DNA from: Pseudodonghicola sp048268305
GTDB taxonomy: Bacteria; Pseudomonadota; Alphaproteobacteria; Rhodobacterales; Rhodobacteraceae
Direction: 5' to 3'
Assembly (NCBI RefSeq): GCF_048268305.1
Contig: NZ_JBLWVT010000003.1
Coordinates: forward strand, 423,166 to 487,165
DNA length: 64,000 bases
The notes under the pieces are model-generated. The model searched no databases. It saw only the letters and a list, made by a program, of their open reading frames with translations, and had not been told where the DNA came from. Each line of letters starts with the position of its first letter. The stretch's first letter is position 1. The position numbers and the translations under genes were made by a program. This document shows, piece by piece, positions 51,726-59,176 of the stretch.

Positions 51726-52805
51726 ATGTCCCTCCCCTCGCCCCAACCCGGCACCCCCCTGCCGCTGACGCTGCTCACCGGCTTTCTGGGCAGCGGCAAG
51801 ACCACGGTGCTGAACCGGCTGCTGTCGCATCCAGACCTGGCGCGCACCGCGGTGATCGTCAACGAATTCGGTGAAATCGGGTTGGATCACGATCTGGTGC
51901 GCAGCTCCTCCGACAGCATGGTGCTGCTGCAATCGGGGTGCCTGTGCTGCGCGCTGCGCGGCGATCTGCTGGAGACGCTGGAGGAACTGGCCGAGCGGCG
52001 CGAGGCGGGCGAGCTTGAGTTTGACCGGGTGGTGATCGAAACCACCGGCCTCGCCGATCCGGCGCCGATCCTGCACACGCTGATGACGGCGCCGAGCCTG
52101 GCGGATCGCTTCACCCTCGATGGCGTGGTGACGACGGTCGATGCCGTCACCGGTGCCGCCACGCTCGACCGCTATGAAGAGGCGCGCCGACAGGTGGCAC
52201 TGGCCGATCTGCTGCTTTTGACCAAGACTGACCTGCCCGAAGCGGCGGCCGAGGCGGCGCGCCATGCCATTGCCGCGCTGAACCCGGCGGCGCCGCTGCT
52301 GACGGTCACCGACGGCCGGGTCGATCCGCAGGCGCTGACCGGGCTTGGCCATTTCGACCTGACGATGAAATCGGCCGAGGCGCAGGCCTGGCTGCGGCAG
52401 GAGGCGGTGCCGGAGCCGCAGCTTCTGGGCACCGAGGCGCTCAGGCATCTGGACGAAATCCGCTCGGTGTCCTGGGCGACGGATGCGCCGATCACCGCCG
52501 CCGCCTTCGACGCCTGGATGGATATGCTGATGGCCCGGCGCGGCGAGGATATCCTGCGGTTCAAGGGGCTGATCCACCTGACCGATGTGCCCCATCCCTT
52601 CGTGGCGCATGGGGTACAGCATATCTTTCACCCGCCGGTGCCGCTGAAGGACTGGCAGGGCGAGGATCGGCGCACCCGGCTGGTGATGATCGTGCGCGAT
52701 TTTACTGACCCGGAGTTGCAGGATCTCTTCGCCTTCCTGAAATCCATGCCGGCCGAGACCGCGGCGCTGCCGGTCGGATACCTCAGCGCCGAAACCGAAG
52801 ACTGA
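51726..52805 (+). CDS. CobW/ZNG1-family GTP-dependent metal chaperone (first copy)
   Basis: 359 residues. The P-loop is GFLGSGKTT, the family Glu-rich step is VNEFGEIGLD, the metal motif is SGCLCCALRGD (CxCC), and TKTDLPEA is the guanine-specificity motif. The C-terminal CobW domain includes the conserved VQHIFHPP. It is thought to deliver zinc or cobalt to client enzymes. The start at 51726 is preferred to 51681. It is followed after 15 bp by a second paralogue. Confidence 0.9.
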   Translation: MSLPSPQPGTPLPLTLLTGFLGSGKTTVLNRLLSHPDLARTAVIVNEFGEIGLDHDLVRSSSDSMVLLQSGCLCCALRGDLLETLEELAERREAGELEFDRVVIETTGLADPAPILHTLMTAPSLADRFTLDGVVTTVDAVTGAATLDRYEEARRQVALADLLLLTKTDLPEAAAEAARHAIAALNPAAPLLTVTDGRVDPQALTGLGHFDLTMKSAEAQAWLRQEAVPEPQLLGTEALRHLDEIRSVSWATDAPITAAAFDAWMDMLMARRGEDILRFKGLIHLTDVPHPFVAHGVQHIFHPPVPLKDWQGEDRRTRLVMIVRDFTDPELQDLFAFLKSMPAETAALPVGYLSAETED

Positions 52806-52820
52806 CGAAAGGACCAGCCC

Positions 52821-53897
52821 GTGCCCGCGACCAAGGATCAGATCCCCGTCTTTCTGCTGACCGGTTTTCTCGGCGCCGGCAAGACCACGCTGCTGAACCG
52901 GATGATGCAGGATCCGGCACTGCAAGACAGCGCGCTGGTGATCAACGAATTCGGGCTGGTGCCGGTCGATCACGATCTGGTCCGCAAGGGCGACGAGCGG
53001 CCGATGGTCACCACCACCGGTTGCATTTGCTGCACCGCCGGCAGCGATCTGCGCAGCTCGCTCGACCAGCTTCTGCAGGGCCGGCGCGACGGCAGCCTGC
53101 CGCCCTTCTCTCGCGTGATCGTCGAGACCACCGGCCTGGCCGATCCGGCGCCGATCATCAACAGCCTGATCCCCGGCGGCATGACGGCGGTGTCACTGCG
53201 TGATCACGCGGTGGCGCGGGCGTTCCGGCTGTCTTCGGTGATCACCGTGGTCGATGTCGAGGGGATCGAGGCGGCGCTGGCCGCCCATCCCGAGAGCCTG
53301 CGCCAGATCGCCTTTGCCGATCACGCGGTGCTGACCCGGACCGATCTGCGCCCGGCCGGCGACTGGCCCGACCGGCTGCGGGCGATGAACCCGGCGCTGC
53401 GTATCCACGACGCCACCGACCCCGGGTTCGATCTGGCCGCGCTGCTGACGCCGGGCAGCTATTCCGCCTTCGGCAAGGGCGGCGACGTCGCCGCCTGGCT
53501 TGCCGCCGAAAGCGAGGTGGAGGCCTGCGACCATGTCCACGATCCCAACCGACACGGCAATATCCAGGCGATCCCGATCACCTGCGACCAGCCGCTGGAG
53601 GAGGACGCGCTGCGCCGCTTCCTGTCGGTGCTGACGGCGCAACCGGGCAGCGGGTTGTTGCGGATCAAGGGGTTGGTGCCGCTCGCCGACGACCCCGCCG
53701 CCCCGGCGGTGGTCCATGCGGTGCAGCACCGGCTTTACCCCTTCACCCGGCTCGACGGCTGGCCCGGTGGTATCGCCGAGGGGCGGCTGATCTTCATCGG
53801 CAGCGGGTTGGACGAGGTGGCGCTGCGCCGGCAGTTCGGCATCATGACCGGCAAACCGCTGAGCCTGCCCAGCTTCACCGCCTTCCGCCCCGGCTGA
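52821..53897 (+). CDS. CobW/ZNG1-family GTP-dependent metal chaperone (second copy)
   Basis: 358 residues with the same plan as its neighbour: GFLGAGKTT, INEFGLVPVD, TTGCICCTAGSD (CxCC), TRTDLRPA and the C-terminal VQHRLYPFTR. A segment around 227-245 (EACDHVHDPNRHGNIQ) has the histidines typical of the His-rich linker. The start is GTG with GAAAGG upstream. It is the last chromosomal-type gene before the mobile region. Confidence 0.9.
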   Translation: MPATKDQIPVFLLTGFLGAGKTTLLNRMMQDPALQDSALVINEFGLVPVDHDLVRKGDERPMVTTTGCICCTAGSDLRSSLDQLLQGRRDGSLPPFSRVIVETTGLADPAPIINSLIPGGMTAVSLRDHAVARAFRLSSVITVVDVEGIEAALAAHPESLRQIAFADHAVLTRTDLRPAGDWPDRLRAMNPALRIHDATDPGFDLAALLTPGSYSAFGKGGDVAAWLAAESEVEACDHVHDPNRHGNIQAIPITCDQPLEEDALRRFLSVLTAQPGSGLLRIKGLVPLADDPAAPAVVHAVQHRLYPFTRLDGWPGGIAEGRLIFIGSGLDEVALRRQFGIMTGKPLSLPSFTAFRPG

Positions 53898-53940
53898 CAG
53901 AGCGCGGGGCACCGCCCCCGCCCTTCCCGCCAAAGCTCCC

Positions 53941-54032
53941 CATCAAAGACCACAGCGCCGCGATCCAAAACGCGAAAACCGCCCGGCCCGGATCGGGATG
54001 GCGGCTTAACGATCTGTCATATCTGGGAAAAC
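53941..54032. other. Left junction of the mobile region, nested short inverted repeats
   Basis: CGATCC (53961-53966) and GGATCG (53990-53995), and CCGCC (53979-53983) and GGCGG (54000-54004), form overlapping inverted repeats upstream of the mobilization genes. This is a usual place for an oriT, but no nic motif is clear. No integration repeat could be identified. Confidence 0.25.
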
Positions 54033-54224
54033 TTGGGCTCAGGGCCCTCGATGGTGCGCTGGGACGGAGTTCGGTCGAACGCTCCTGAAGATGATAACGG
54101 CACCGATCAAGACGAGCCCGAAGCCCTCAGCAACAACAGGATTTTCGAAGAGCTTGAACGCTGGGATAATATCCTGCGTCCCCATGCGAAAGAGTTGCGC
54201 AAATTGCGGGGGCCACGTCCATGA
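54033..54224 (+). CDS. Small protein at the head of the mobilization operon
   Basis: 63 residues from a TTG at 54033, or 57 from the ATG at 54051. It is acidic and then basic (EDDNGTDQDEPE, then KELRKLRGPRP), soluble, no known family. Its stop overlaps the ATG of the MobC-like gene by ATGA, which supports translation. A frame in +1 from 54091 is the alternative and is less likely. Confidence 0.5.
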   Translation: MGSGPSMVRWDGVRSNAPEDDNGTDQDEPEALSNNRIFEELERWDNILRPHAKELRKLRGPRP

Positions 54225-54577
54225 GCCGTCCTGCCCCGTTTTCATTGCGCCTCACACCACAGGAACGGTCGCAGCTTGAAGCTCAGGCCGGGCCGATGCC
54301 TCTGGCGTCCTACATCAAGTCCGTGGTTTTCGCTGCCGAAGCCCCGAAGTATCGCAGGCAGCGGAAACCACCTGTTGCGGAGCAACAGCTTCTGGCTGAG
54401 GTGCTGGCGCGGCTGGGCAGCAGCCGGACGGCCAGCAATCTCAACCAGATCGCAAAACACCTCAATCAGGGAACGCTGATGCTCGATGAGGACCTTGCGG
54501 CGGACTTGCACCGGGCTGTCGCCGAAGTTGCCTGGATGCGCGTGACCTTGATGCGGGCGTTGGGGGGCAAGTCATGA
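54221..54577 (+). CDS. mobC: MobC-like relaxosome accessory protein
   Basis: 118 residues. The N-terminal SLRLTPQERSQLEAQAG and SYIKSVVF resemble a ribbon-helix-helix DNA-binding unit; TASNLNQIAKHLNQGTLMLDEDL is the MobC signature. It probably bends or opens oriT for the relaxase. It overlaps the upstream small gene and its stop overlaps the relaxase ATG (ATGA). Confidence 0.85.
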   Translation: MSRPAPFSLRLTPQERSQLEAQAGPMPLASYIKSVVFAAEAPKYRRQRKPPVAEQQLLAEVLARLGSSRTASNLNQIAKHLNQGTLMLDEDLAADLHRAVAEVAWMRVTLMRALGGKS

Positions 54578-55845
54578 TCCTCGTCGCGTCACAACGGGCT
54601 GGAGCCCGTGCCCTGGCCGATCACCTGATGAATGATCGAGACAACGATCATGTCCAGCTCGCCGAACTCTCGGGGTTCATGGCCGGTGATCTGCATGGGG
54701 CGCTGGACGAAACCCATGCGATTTCCAAGGCAACAAGATGCAAACAATATCTGTTCTCGGTCAGCCTCAACCCGCCGGAAGATTATGTGGTTTCAGAAGA
54801 GGGTTTCCGTGAGGCTGCGGATCGCATCGCCGTAAAGCTCGGCCTGTCCGACCAACCACGCGCTATGGTCATCCATGAAAAAAATGGCCGTCGCCACGCC
54901 CATGTCGTGTGGTCTCGCATTGATGCCGAGACCATCACCGCGATCAACCTGCCGCACTTCAAGACGAAGCTGCGGGACTTGTCGCGTGAGTTGTTCCTCG
55001 ATCATGGCTGGGAGTTGCCGAAGGGGCTGAAGACCTATGGGGACAAAGACCCACTCAATTTCACCTTGGCCGAATGGCAGCAAGCGCAGCGAGTTGGCAT
55101 CGACCCCAGAGAGATGAAACAGCTCTTTCGCGAAGCTTGGGGCCAATCCGATGATCTAAACTGCTGGTCCCGTGCCTTGTCGGACAAGGGCCTGTATCTG
55201 GCGAAGGGCGATCGGCGCGGCGTCGTCGCCCTCGATGTCCACGGCAATATCTACAGCCTGTCTCGCTGGTCCGGCGTCAAATCCCGGGATGTGAAAGCGC
55301 GCCTTGGTGATCCAGCCGACCTTCCAACGGTTGCCGATGTGGAGGCAAAGCTGCGCCTCAAAAAGACAGAACAAGTGCATGATTATATTCAACAAGTGAA
55401 AGATCGCCATGTTCAGGACATGCAGCCATTCAATGAAGAACGGGCAATGATGGTCCTGGCTCAACGCCAGGAGCGCGCTGATCTAAACGCGAAGCAGGAA
55501 CAACGCTGGATCGAGGAAACCAAAGCCCGCTCAGATCGCCTCAACAAAGGTCTGAGGGGGTTGTTTGACAGGTTGACCGGCGCCCATCGCAAGACCGTGC
55601 AAGAAAACGAACGCGCGGCGAAAACTTGCGCGCATCGCGATCAGGAACAACGCGACCGGTTGATCCTGGCACAGATGACCGAACGCAAAGGCCTGCAAGA
55701 ACGCGCGAAGGCGATCAAAGCGAAACACCGGAAAGATAGGGCTTTGCTGGCCAAGACTATCGCCGCCTATCTGCGGCGTCCGACGGTCGAACATGGTGCA
55801 TCGCAGACCCAACACCGATCGCGGGGGCCGAGCCTCGATCGCTAA
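54574..55845 (+). CDS. Relaxase/mobilization nuclease (HUH superfamily)
   Basis: 423 residues. The metal-binding motif is MVIHEKNGRRHAHVVWSRID, with His101, His108 and His110. QYLFSVSLNP near residue 59 is the motif II-like strand. The C-terminal half (from about 270) is a long charged coiled-coil of Arg, Glu and Gln. It nicks oriT and pilots the transferred strand. The catalytic Tyr is not assigned. It overlaps mobC and is followed by a VirD4-type gene 76 bp on. Confidence 0.85.
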   Translation: MILVASQRAGARALADHLMNDRDNDHVQLAELSGFMAGDLHGALDETHAISKATRCKQYLFSVSLNPPEDYVVSEEGFREAADRIAVKLGLSDQPRAMVIHEKNGRRHAHVVWSRIDAETITAINLPHFKTKLRDLSRELFLDHGWELPKGLKTYGDKDPLNFTLAEWQQAQRVGIDPREMKQLFREAWGQSDDLNCWSRALSDKGLYLAKGDRRGVVALDVHGNIYSLSRWSGVKSRDVKARLGDPADLPTVADVEAKLRLKKTEQVHDYIQQVKDRHVQDMQPFNEERAMMVLAQRQERADLNAKQEQRWIEETKARSDRLNKGLRGLFDRLTGAHRKTVQENERAAKTCAHRDQEQRDRLILAQMTERKGLQERAKAIKAKHRKDRALLAKTIAAYLRRPTVEHGASQTQHRSRGPSLDR

Positions 55846-55921
55846 TTCACCCGTTTGTACCTGCGCTCTACCCGCGCGGACATGAGGAGTCCTGCTTCAT
55901 CTGACAAGCACTCGAAACTCT

Positions 55922-57739
55922 ATGAGGAGAAGTGCTTTGTCACCCTTCACGAAACGGATTGCCCTTACGGGCCTCTCTCTTGCCCTTGGGCTTGTCGCGA
56001 CACATGCGGCGGCGCAAAGCCTCTTTGCCCCGAATGCGAGACGATATTACTCGTCGGAAGAGCTCTACTTCTGGATGGCGGTCACACGCGTGACCGTGAT
56101 CTTTCTATCCACGACGGCGGGCTTTGCCATCGGATGGTTTTGCTCCCCCCAAGCCAGACCGTTCCGCCAGAAAGTCATGACCGTTCTTGCCCTGGCCGCC
56201 GTTGCCATCGCCGTACTTAACAATGGCATGCTCGGCTGGAGCCTGGCGTCCATCCTTGCCATCGTCGGCTTCTGCGCAGGCCTGGGCTATTGGCTGGGCC
56301 GTGCCATCAGCCGCATGCTGGAACGGCCCACCACCCTCGGGTCGGCCCAATGGGCCAGCATCTCCCATCTGCTCGAAAAAGGCCTCTTTGGTCGAGACGG
56401 CATTATTCTCGGCCAGATGCAAGACGGGGACGGCAAGCTGGACCTCGCCTACAAAGGGCTGCGCCACCTGTTTACCTTTGCCCCGACGCGATCGGGCAAA
56501 GGTGTGGCGCATATCGTCACCAACCTGTTGAACTATATGGGGTCGGTGCTGGTGATCGACCCCAAGGGCGAGAACCTGACGATTACCGGCAAGGCCCGCG
56601 AGGCGATGGGGCAGAAAGTCCTGGCGGTTGATCCCTGGGATATTGCCGCGACCAAGGCCGGGTTCACGCCCGCCCGGATCAATCCGCTGGACTGGATTGA
56701 TCTTGCTGATCCCGATGCCCCCGAGAATGGCATGCTGCTTGCCGATGCCATTGTGCAGGTCAGCGATCGGGGTGAGCCCTTCTGGGACGAAGAAGCCAAG
56801 GCGCTTTTGCAAGGGCTGATCCTTCTTGTGGCTTTTGATGCGGCCTATAACGGCTGCCGCAATCTCGGCACGGTGCGGGACTTGTTGCTCCTTGTCGGAG
56901 ACGAGCAAACTGCCCTGTTCGAGCGTATGGCCAACTCGCCGCATGCGCTGATTGCCAGCACCGGAGCGCGCTGCTTGCAAAAGGACCCCAAGCTTCTGAG
57001 CAATGTCATGGCATCGCTCCAGGCGCAGACGCATATGCTGGACAGTGAGCGTGTGCGCGAGGTCTTGTCGGTATCGGATTTCGATTTTGCCGACCTCAAG
57101 ACCGGGTTGGTGTCGGTGTTCCTGGTCCTTCCTGCCGATAGGCTGGAAACCTTCAACCGTCTGCTGCGCTTGCTGGTGCAACAGGCGATCACGGTCAACG
57201 CCCGGAATATCGACGTGCAGCCGGAAAGGCCGATCCTCTTCATCCTCGACGAGATGCCTGCCCTGGGGCGGTTGAAGATGGTCGAGCAAGCCTACGGTCT
57301 GATGGCGGGATTCGGCATGCAAATCTGGGGCATCGCCCAGGATTTGTGCCAGCTCCGTAAGGTCTATGGTGAAGACTACGAGACCTTCATCGCCAATAGC
57401 GGTGCGGTGGCGTATTTCGGGTCGGTTGATAACCGCTCGACGGAGTATTTCTCCAACGCCTGCGGGCAGACCACAGTGTGGAACCTTTCCACGGCGGTGG
57501 CATCGGCCTTCAGCTCCTCCACCGGGCCCGGCGGCGGGTCCTCTGGCCAATCTGTGACGAAAACCGACACACGGTCGGCCACGCAGCGCAAGCTGATCTA
57601 TCCGGATGAGCTGCGGCGGCTGGATGACGATCTGCAACTCGTCCTGATCGAAAATGCCGATCCGATCATCGCTGACAAGCTGCGGTGGTACGAAGACCCG
57701 ATCCTGAAGGACAAGGGCGTCAACCTGCACGAGGCCTGA
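55922..57739 (+). CDS. traG: Type IV coupling protein (VirD4/TraG family)
   Basis: 605 residues. Three N-terminal membrane segments (about 10-30, 50-72, 85-125) precede the ATPase. Walker A is FAPTRSGKGVAHI (about 189), Walker B FILDEMPALGR (about 439), and FGSVDNRSTEYFSNACG is the C-terminal mark. It links the relaxosome to a type IV secretion channel. A TTG at 55937 with AGGAG seven nt upstream is a better start than the ATG at 55922, which itself overlaps that site. No VirB genes are near. Confidence 0.93.
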   Translation: MRRSALSPFTKRIALTGLSLALGLVATHAAAQSLFAPNARRYYSSEELYFWMAVTRVTVIFLSTTAGFAIGWFCSPQARPFRQKVMTVLALAAVAIAVLNNGMLGWSLASILAIVGFCAGLGYWLGRAISRMLERPTTLGSAQWASISHLLEKGLFGRDGIILGQMQDGDGKLDLAYKGLRHLFTFAPTRSGKGVAHIVTNLLNYMGSVLVIDPKGENLTITGKAREAMGQKVLAVDPWDIAATKAGFTPARINPLDWIDLADPDAPENGMLLADAIVQVSDRGEPFWDEEAKALLQGLILLVAFDAAYNGCRNLGTVRDLLLLVGDEQTALFERMANSPHALIASTGARCLQKDPKLLSNVMASLQAQTHMLDSERVREVLSVSDFDFADLKTGLVSVFLVLPADRLETFNRLLRLLVQQAITVNARNIDVQPERPILFILDEMPALGRLKMVEQAYGLMAGFGMQIWGIAQDLCQLRKVYGEDYETFIANSGAVAYFGSVDNRSTEYFSNACGQTTVWNLSTAVASAFSSSTGPGGGSSGQSVTKTDTRSATQRKLIYPDELRRLDDDLQLVLIENADPIIADKLRWYEDPILKDKGVNLHEA

Positions 57740-57751
57740 CGCAAATCCAGC

Positions 57752-57791
57752 ACCTCCCCGGTGGCGCTACCGCCGGGGAGGTTTCCGTTTC
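57752..57791 (+). terminator. Terminator after the coupling-protein gene
   Basis: ACCTCCCCGG and CCGGGGAGGT form a 10-bp stem with partly paired inner bases, followed by TTCCGTTT. Confidence 0.75.
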
Positions 57792-57813
57792 ATCTTCGAC
57801 CAAGAGGCCTCCC

Positions 57814-58437
57814 ATGACGGACCGCGACAGCAAACCTGCAAAAATCCCGTTCCAAAGAGTCGACCCCGAGCAAGGCAGAATCGCCTTCAGGCGTTCCGAC
57901 GCGTCGGCTCAGACAATCACCACCCCTGATGGTTCGCCCCTGCGCGACAAGGACAACGCACATCCCACGCTGAAACCGGCCAATGCGGCACAGCCAGCTC
58001 CAAACCTGGCGCCGGGCGGTGCCATAGGGATCAGGACCGGCCTTGCCGCCAGATCACCCGATGCCGATCCCACACAAGACATGCGCTTCCTGCCGGAGTT
58101 CGAGGAGGGCGATCTGGCCTACGATCACGGCATTGAGGTGGACCCCAATCTCCACACCGAAGGGCAGGTGCTCACAATGCCCGGCTACAGCTTTGTTGCG
58201 CGTGTCGGCGACGAGCCTCGTCGCGAGGGGATCGACGGCGGCAAGATCGACCAACTGGCCCTGATGAAGGACGGAACCACGGTTGCCCGCTACGACCATG
58301 GCTGGGAGGTTGAACCGACTACGGCGGAGCAACGGGAAGCCCTGCATCGCGTTCGCACCGGCCTCGACGACACACCGGAAAAGCGCATCAGCGCGCCGGA
58401 GCACGATCAAAGCAACAGCCATGAGATCGACCGATAG
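57814..58437 (+). CDS. Unknown protein downstream of traG
   Basis: 207 residues from the ATG at 57814. The first 90 residues are low-complexity, rich in Pro, Ala, Asp and Arg; residues 95-185 look folded (MRFLPEFEEGDLAYDHGIEVDPN, GYSFVARVGDEPRREGIDGGKI, MKDGTTVARYDHGWEVEPTT). DHG-EV occurs twice, about 65 residues apart, suggesting an internal repeat. It has no recognisable family. It is separated from traG by a terminator. Confidence 0.65.
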   Translation: MTDRDSKPAKIPFQRVDPEQGRIAFRRSDASAQTITTPDGSPLRDKDNAHPTLKPANAAQPAPNLAPGGAIGIRTGLAARSPDADPTQDMRFLPEFEEGDLAYDHGIEVDPNLHTEGQVLTMPGYSFVARVGDEPRREGIDGGKIDQLALMKDGTTVARYDHGWEVEPTTAEQREALHRVRTGLDDTPEKRISAPEHDQSNSHEIDR

Positions 58438-58462
58438 CCCGTAATTGGGATTATCATCCTAC

Positions 58463-58494
58463 GGCGGGATGGCACAGTGTCGTGCTATCCTGCC
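58463..58494. promoter_or_regulatory. 13-bp hairpin containing an IncP-type nic core, directly before the ATG at 58498
   Basis: GGCGGGATGGCAC and GTGCTATCCTGCC pair over 13 bp (two G-U pairs) with a 6-nt loop. The second arm contains TATCCTGCC, which matches the YATCCTG/Y core of IncP-type nic sites. It ends 3 nt before the start codon, so it could also block translation or bind a repressor. Confidence 0.4.
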
Positions 58495-58497
58495 GAT

Positions 58498-58848
58498 ATG
58501 TCTCAAGTTGATTTTATGACCTATTTACAATCCCGTGTGGCCGAGCATCCCGACAACCAACCGATCGGGCGCATCTACCAGAACAGCGCAGGCGCGGATG
58601 TTCTGATCCATCTCCCGCAACATTATTGGAATTACGTGGACTGGTCGGAAGCGCGCGGCGATATAGACTTCCAGCACTGGGTGACCCACACTGAACGGCA
58701 CCCGTTCGAAGACTGGTCGCTCTCACAACTCCTCATGTATTGGCTCTGGCTCGACGAATGCCGCCGCCATCGCTACGGACACCCGACACCGACCAATACC
58801 CCGCCGGAAGGCTATGAACCCTACGGCGAACGCGCAAATGATGCATGA
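58498..58848 (+). CDS. Unknown small soluble protein
   Basis: 116 residues from the ATG at 58498 (a GTG at 58477 is inside the hairpin). It is Trp-, His- and Tyr-rich (QHYWNYVDWSEARGDIDFQHWVTHTERHPFEDWSLSQ), suggesting a compact folded domain. No family is recognised. Its place next to mobilization genes suggests an element-borne accessory role. Confidence 0.6.
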   Translation: MSQVDFMTYLQSRVAEHPDNQPIGRIYQNSAGADVLIHLPQHYWNYVDWSEARGDIDFQHWVTHTERHPFEDWSLSQLLMYWLWLDECRRHRYGHPTPTNTPPEGYEPYGERANDA

Positions 58849-59176
58849 TTGGCCCCGAAGGATGAGGGCACTGCGACGAAACAAAGGGGATTTGCCTCAC
58901 CGGAACATATTGGCCCGAACCTGCACCTCAGATTCGCGAGATCGGCCCAATCCGGACCTTCGCCGGAAAGGTCTGCGCTGCGGTGCGGCGAAGCCGGAGC
59001 GGTCATTCTGGTCTCGTGCAGCACCTATTGGAGCAAGCGCCGGCTATCAGCGCAAAAGACCCTTGATAAAGGTCGCGATTGGATGAACAGTTTGTGGCAA
59101 GTCACACGGAACCTCTCAAATGATTGATGGATAAGAAATAATTTATGAAATTCGATTTGTTTCTAAGGGATTTGAC
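58849..59176. other. Intergenic region before the helicase gene, AT-rich at its right end
   Basis: 328 bp. The first 240 bp have short open frames on both strands with no family features. The last 80 bp (about 59095-59176) are clearly AT-rich and probably hold the helicase promoter. No repeat was found. Confidence 0.4.

Noticed and set aside
54091..54279. 62-codon plus-strand frame overlapping the start of mobC
   Set aside because: It overlaps both the small ORF at 54033-54224 and the MobC-like gene; the ATGA overlap favours the other frame.
58821..59127. Short frames on both strands in the gap before the helicase
   Set aside because: No start signals or family features; nothing supports translation.
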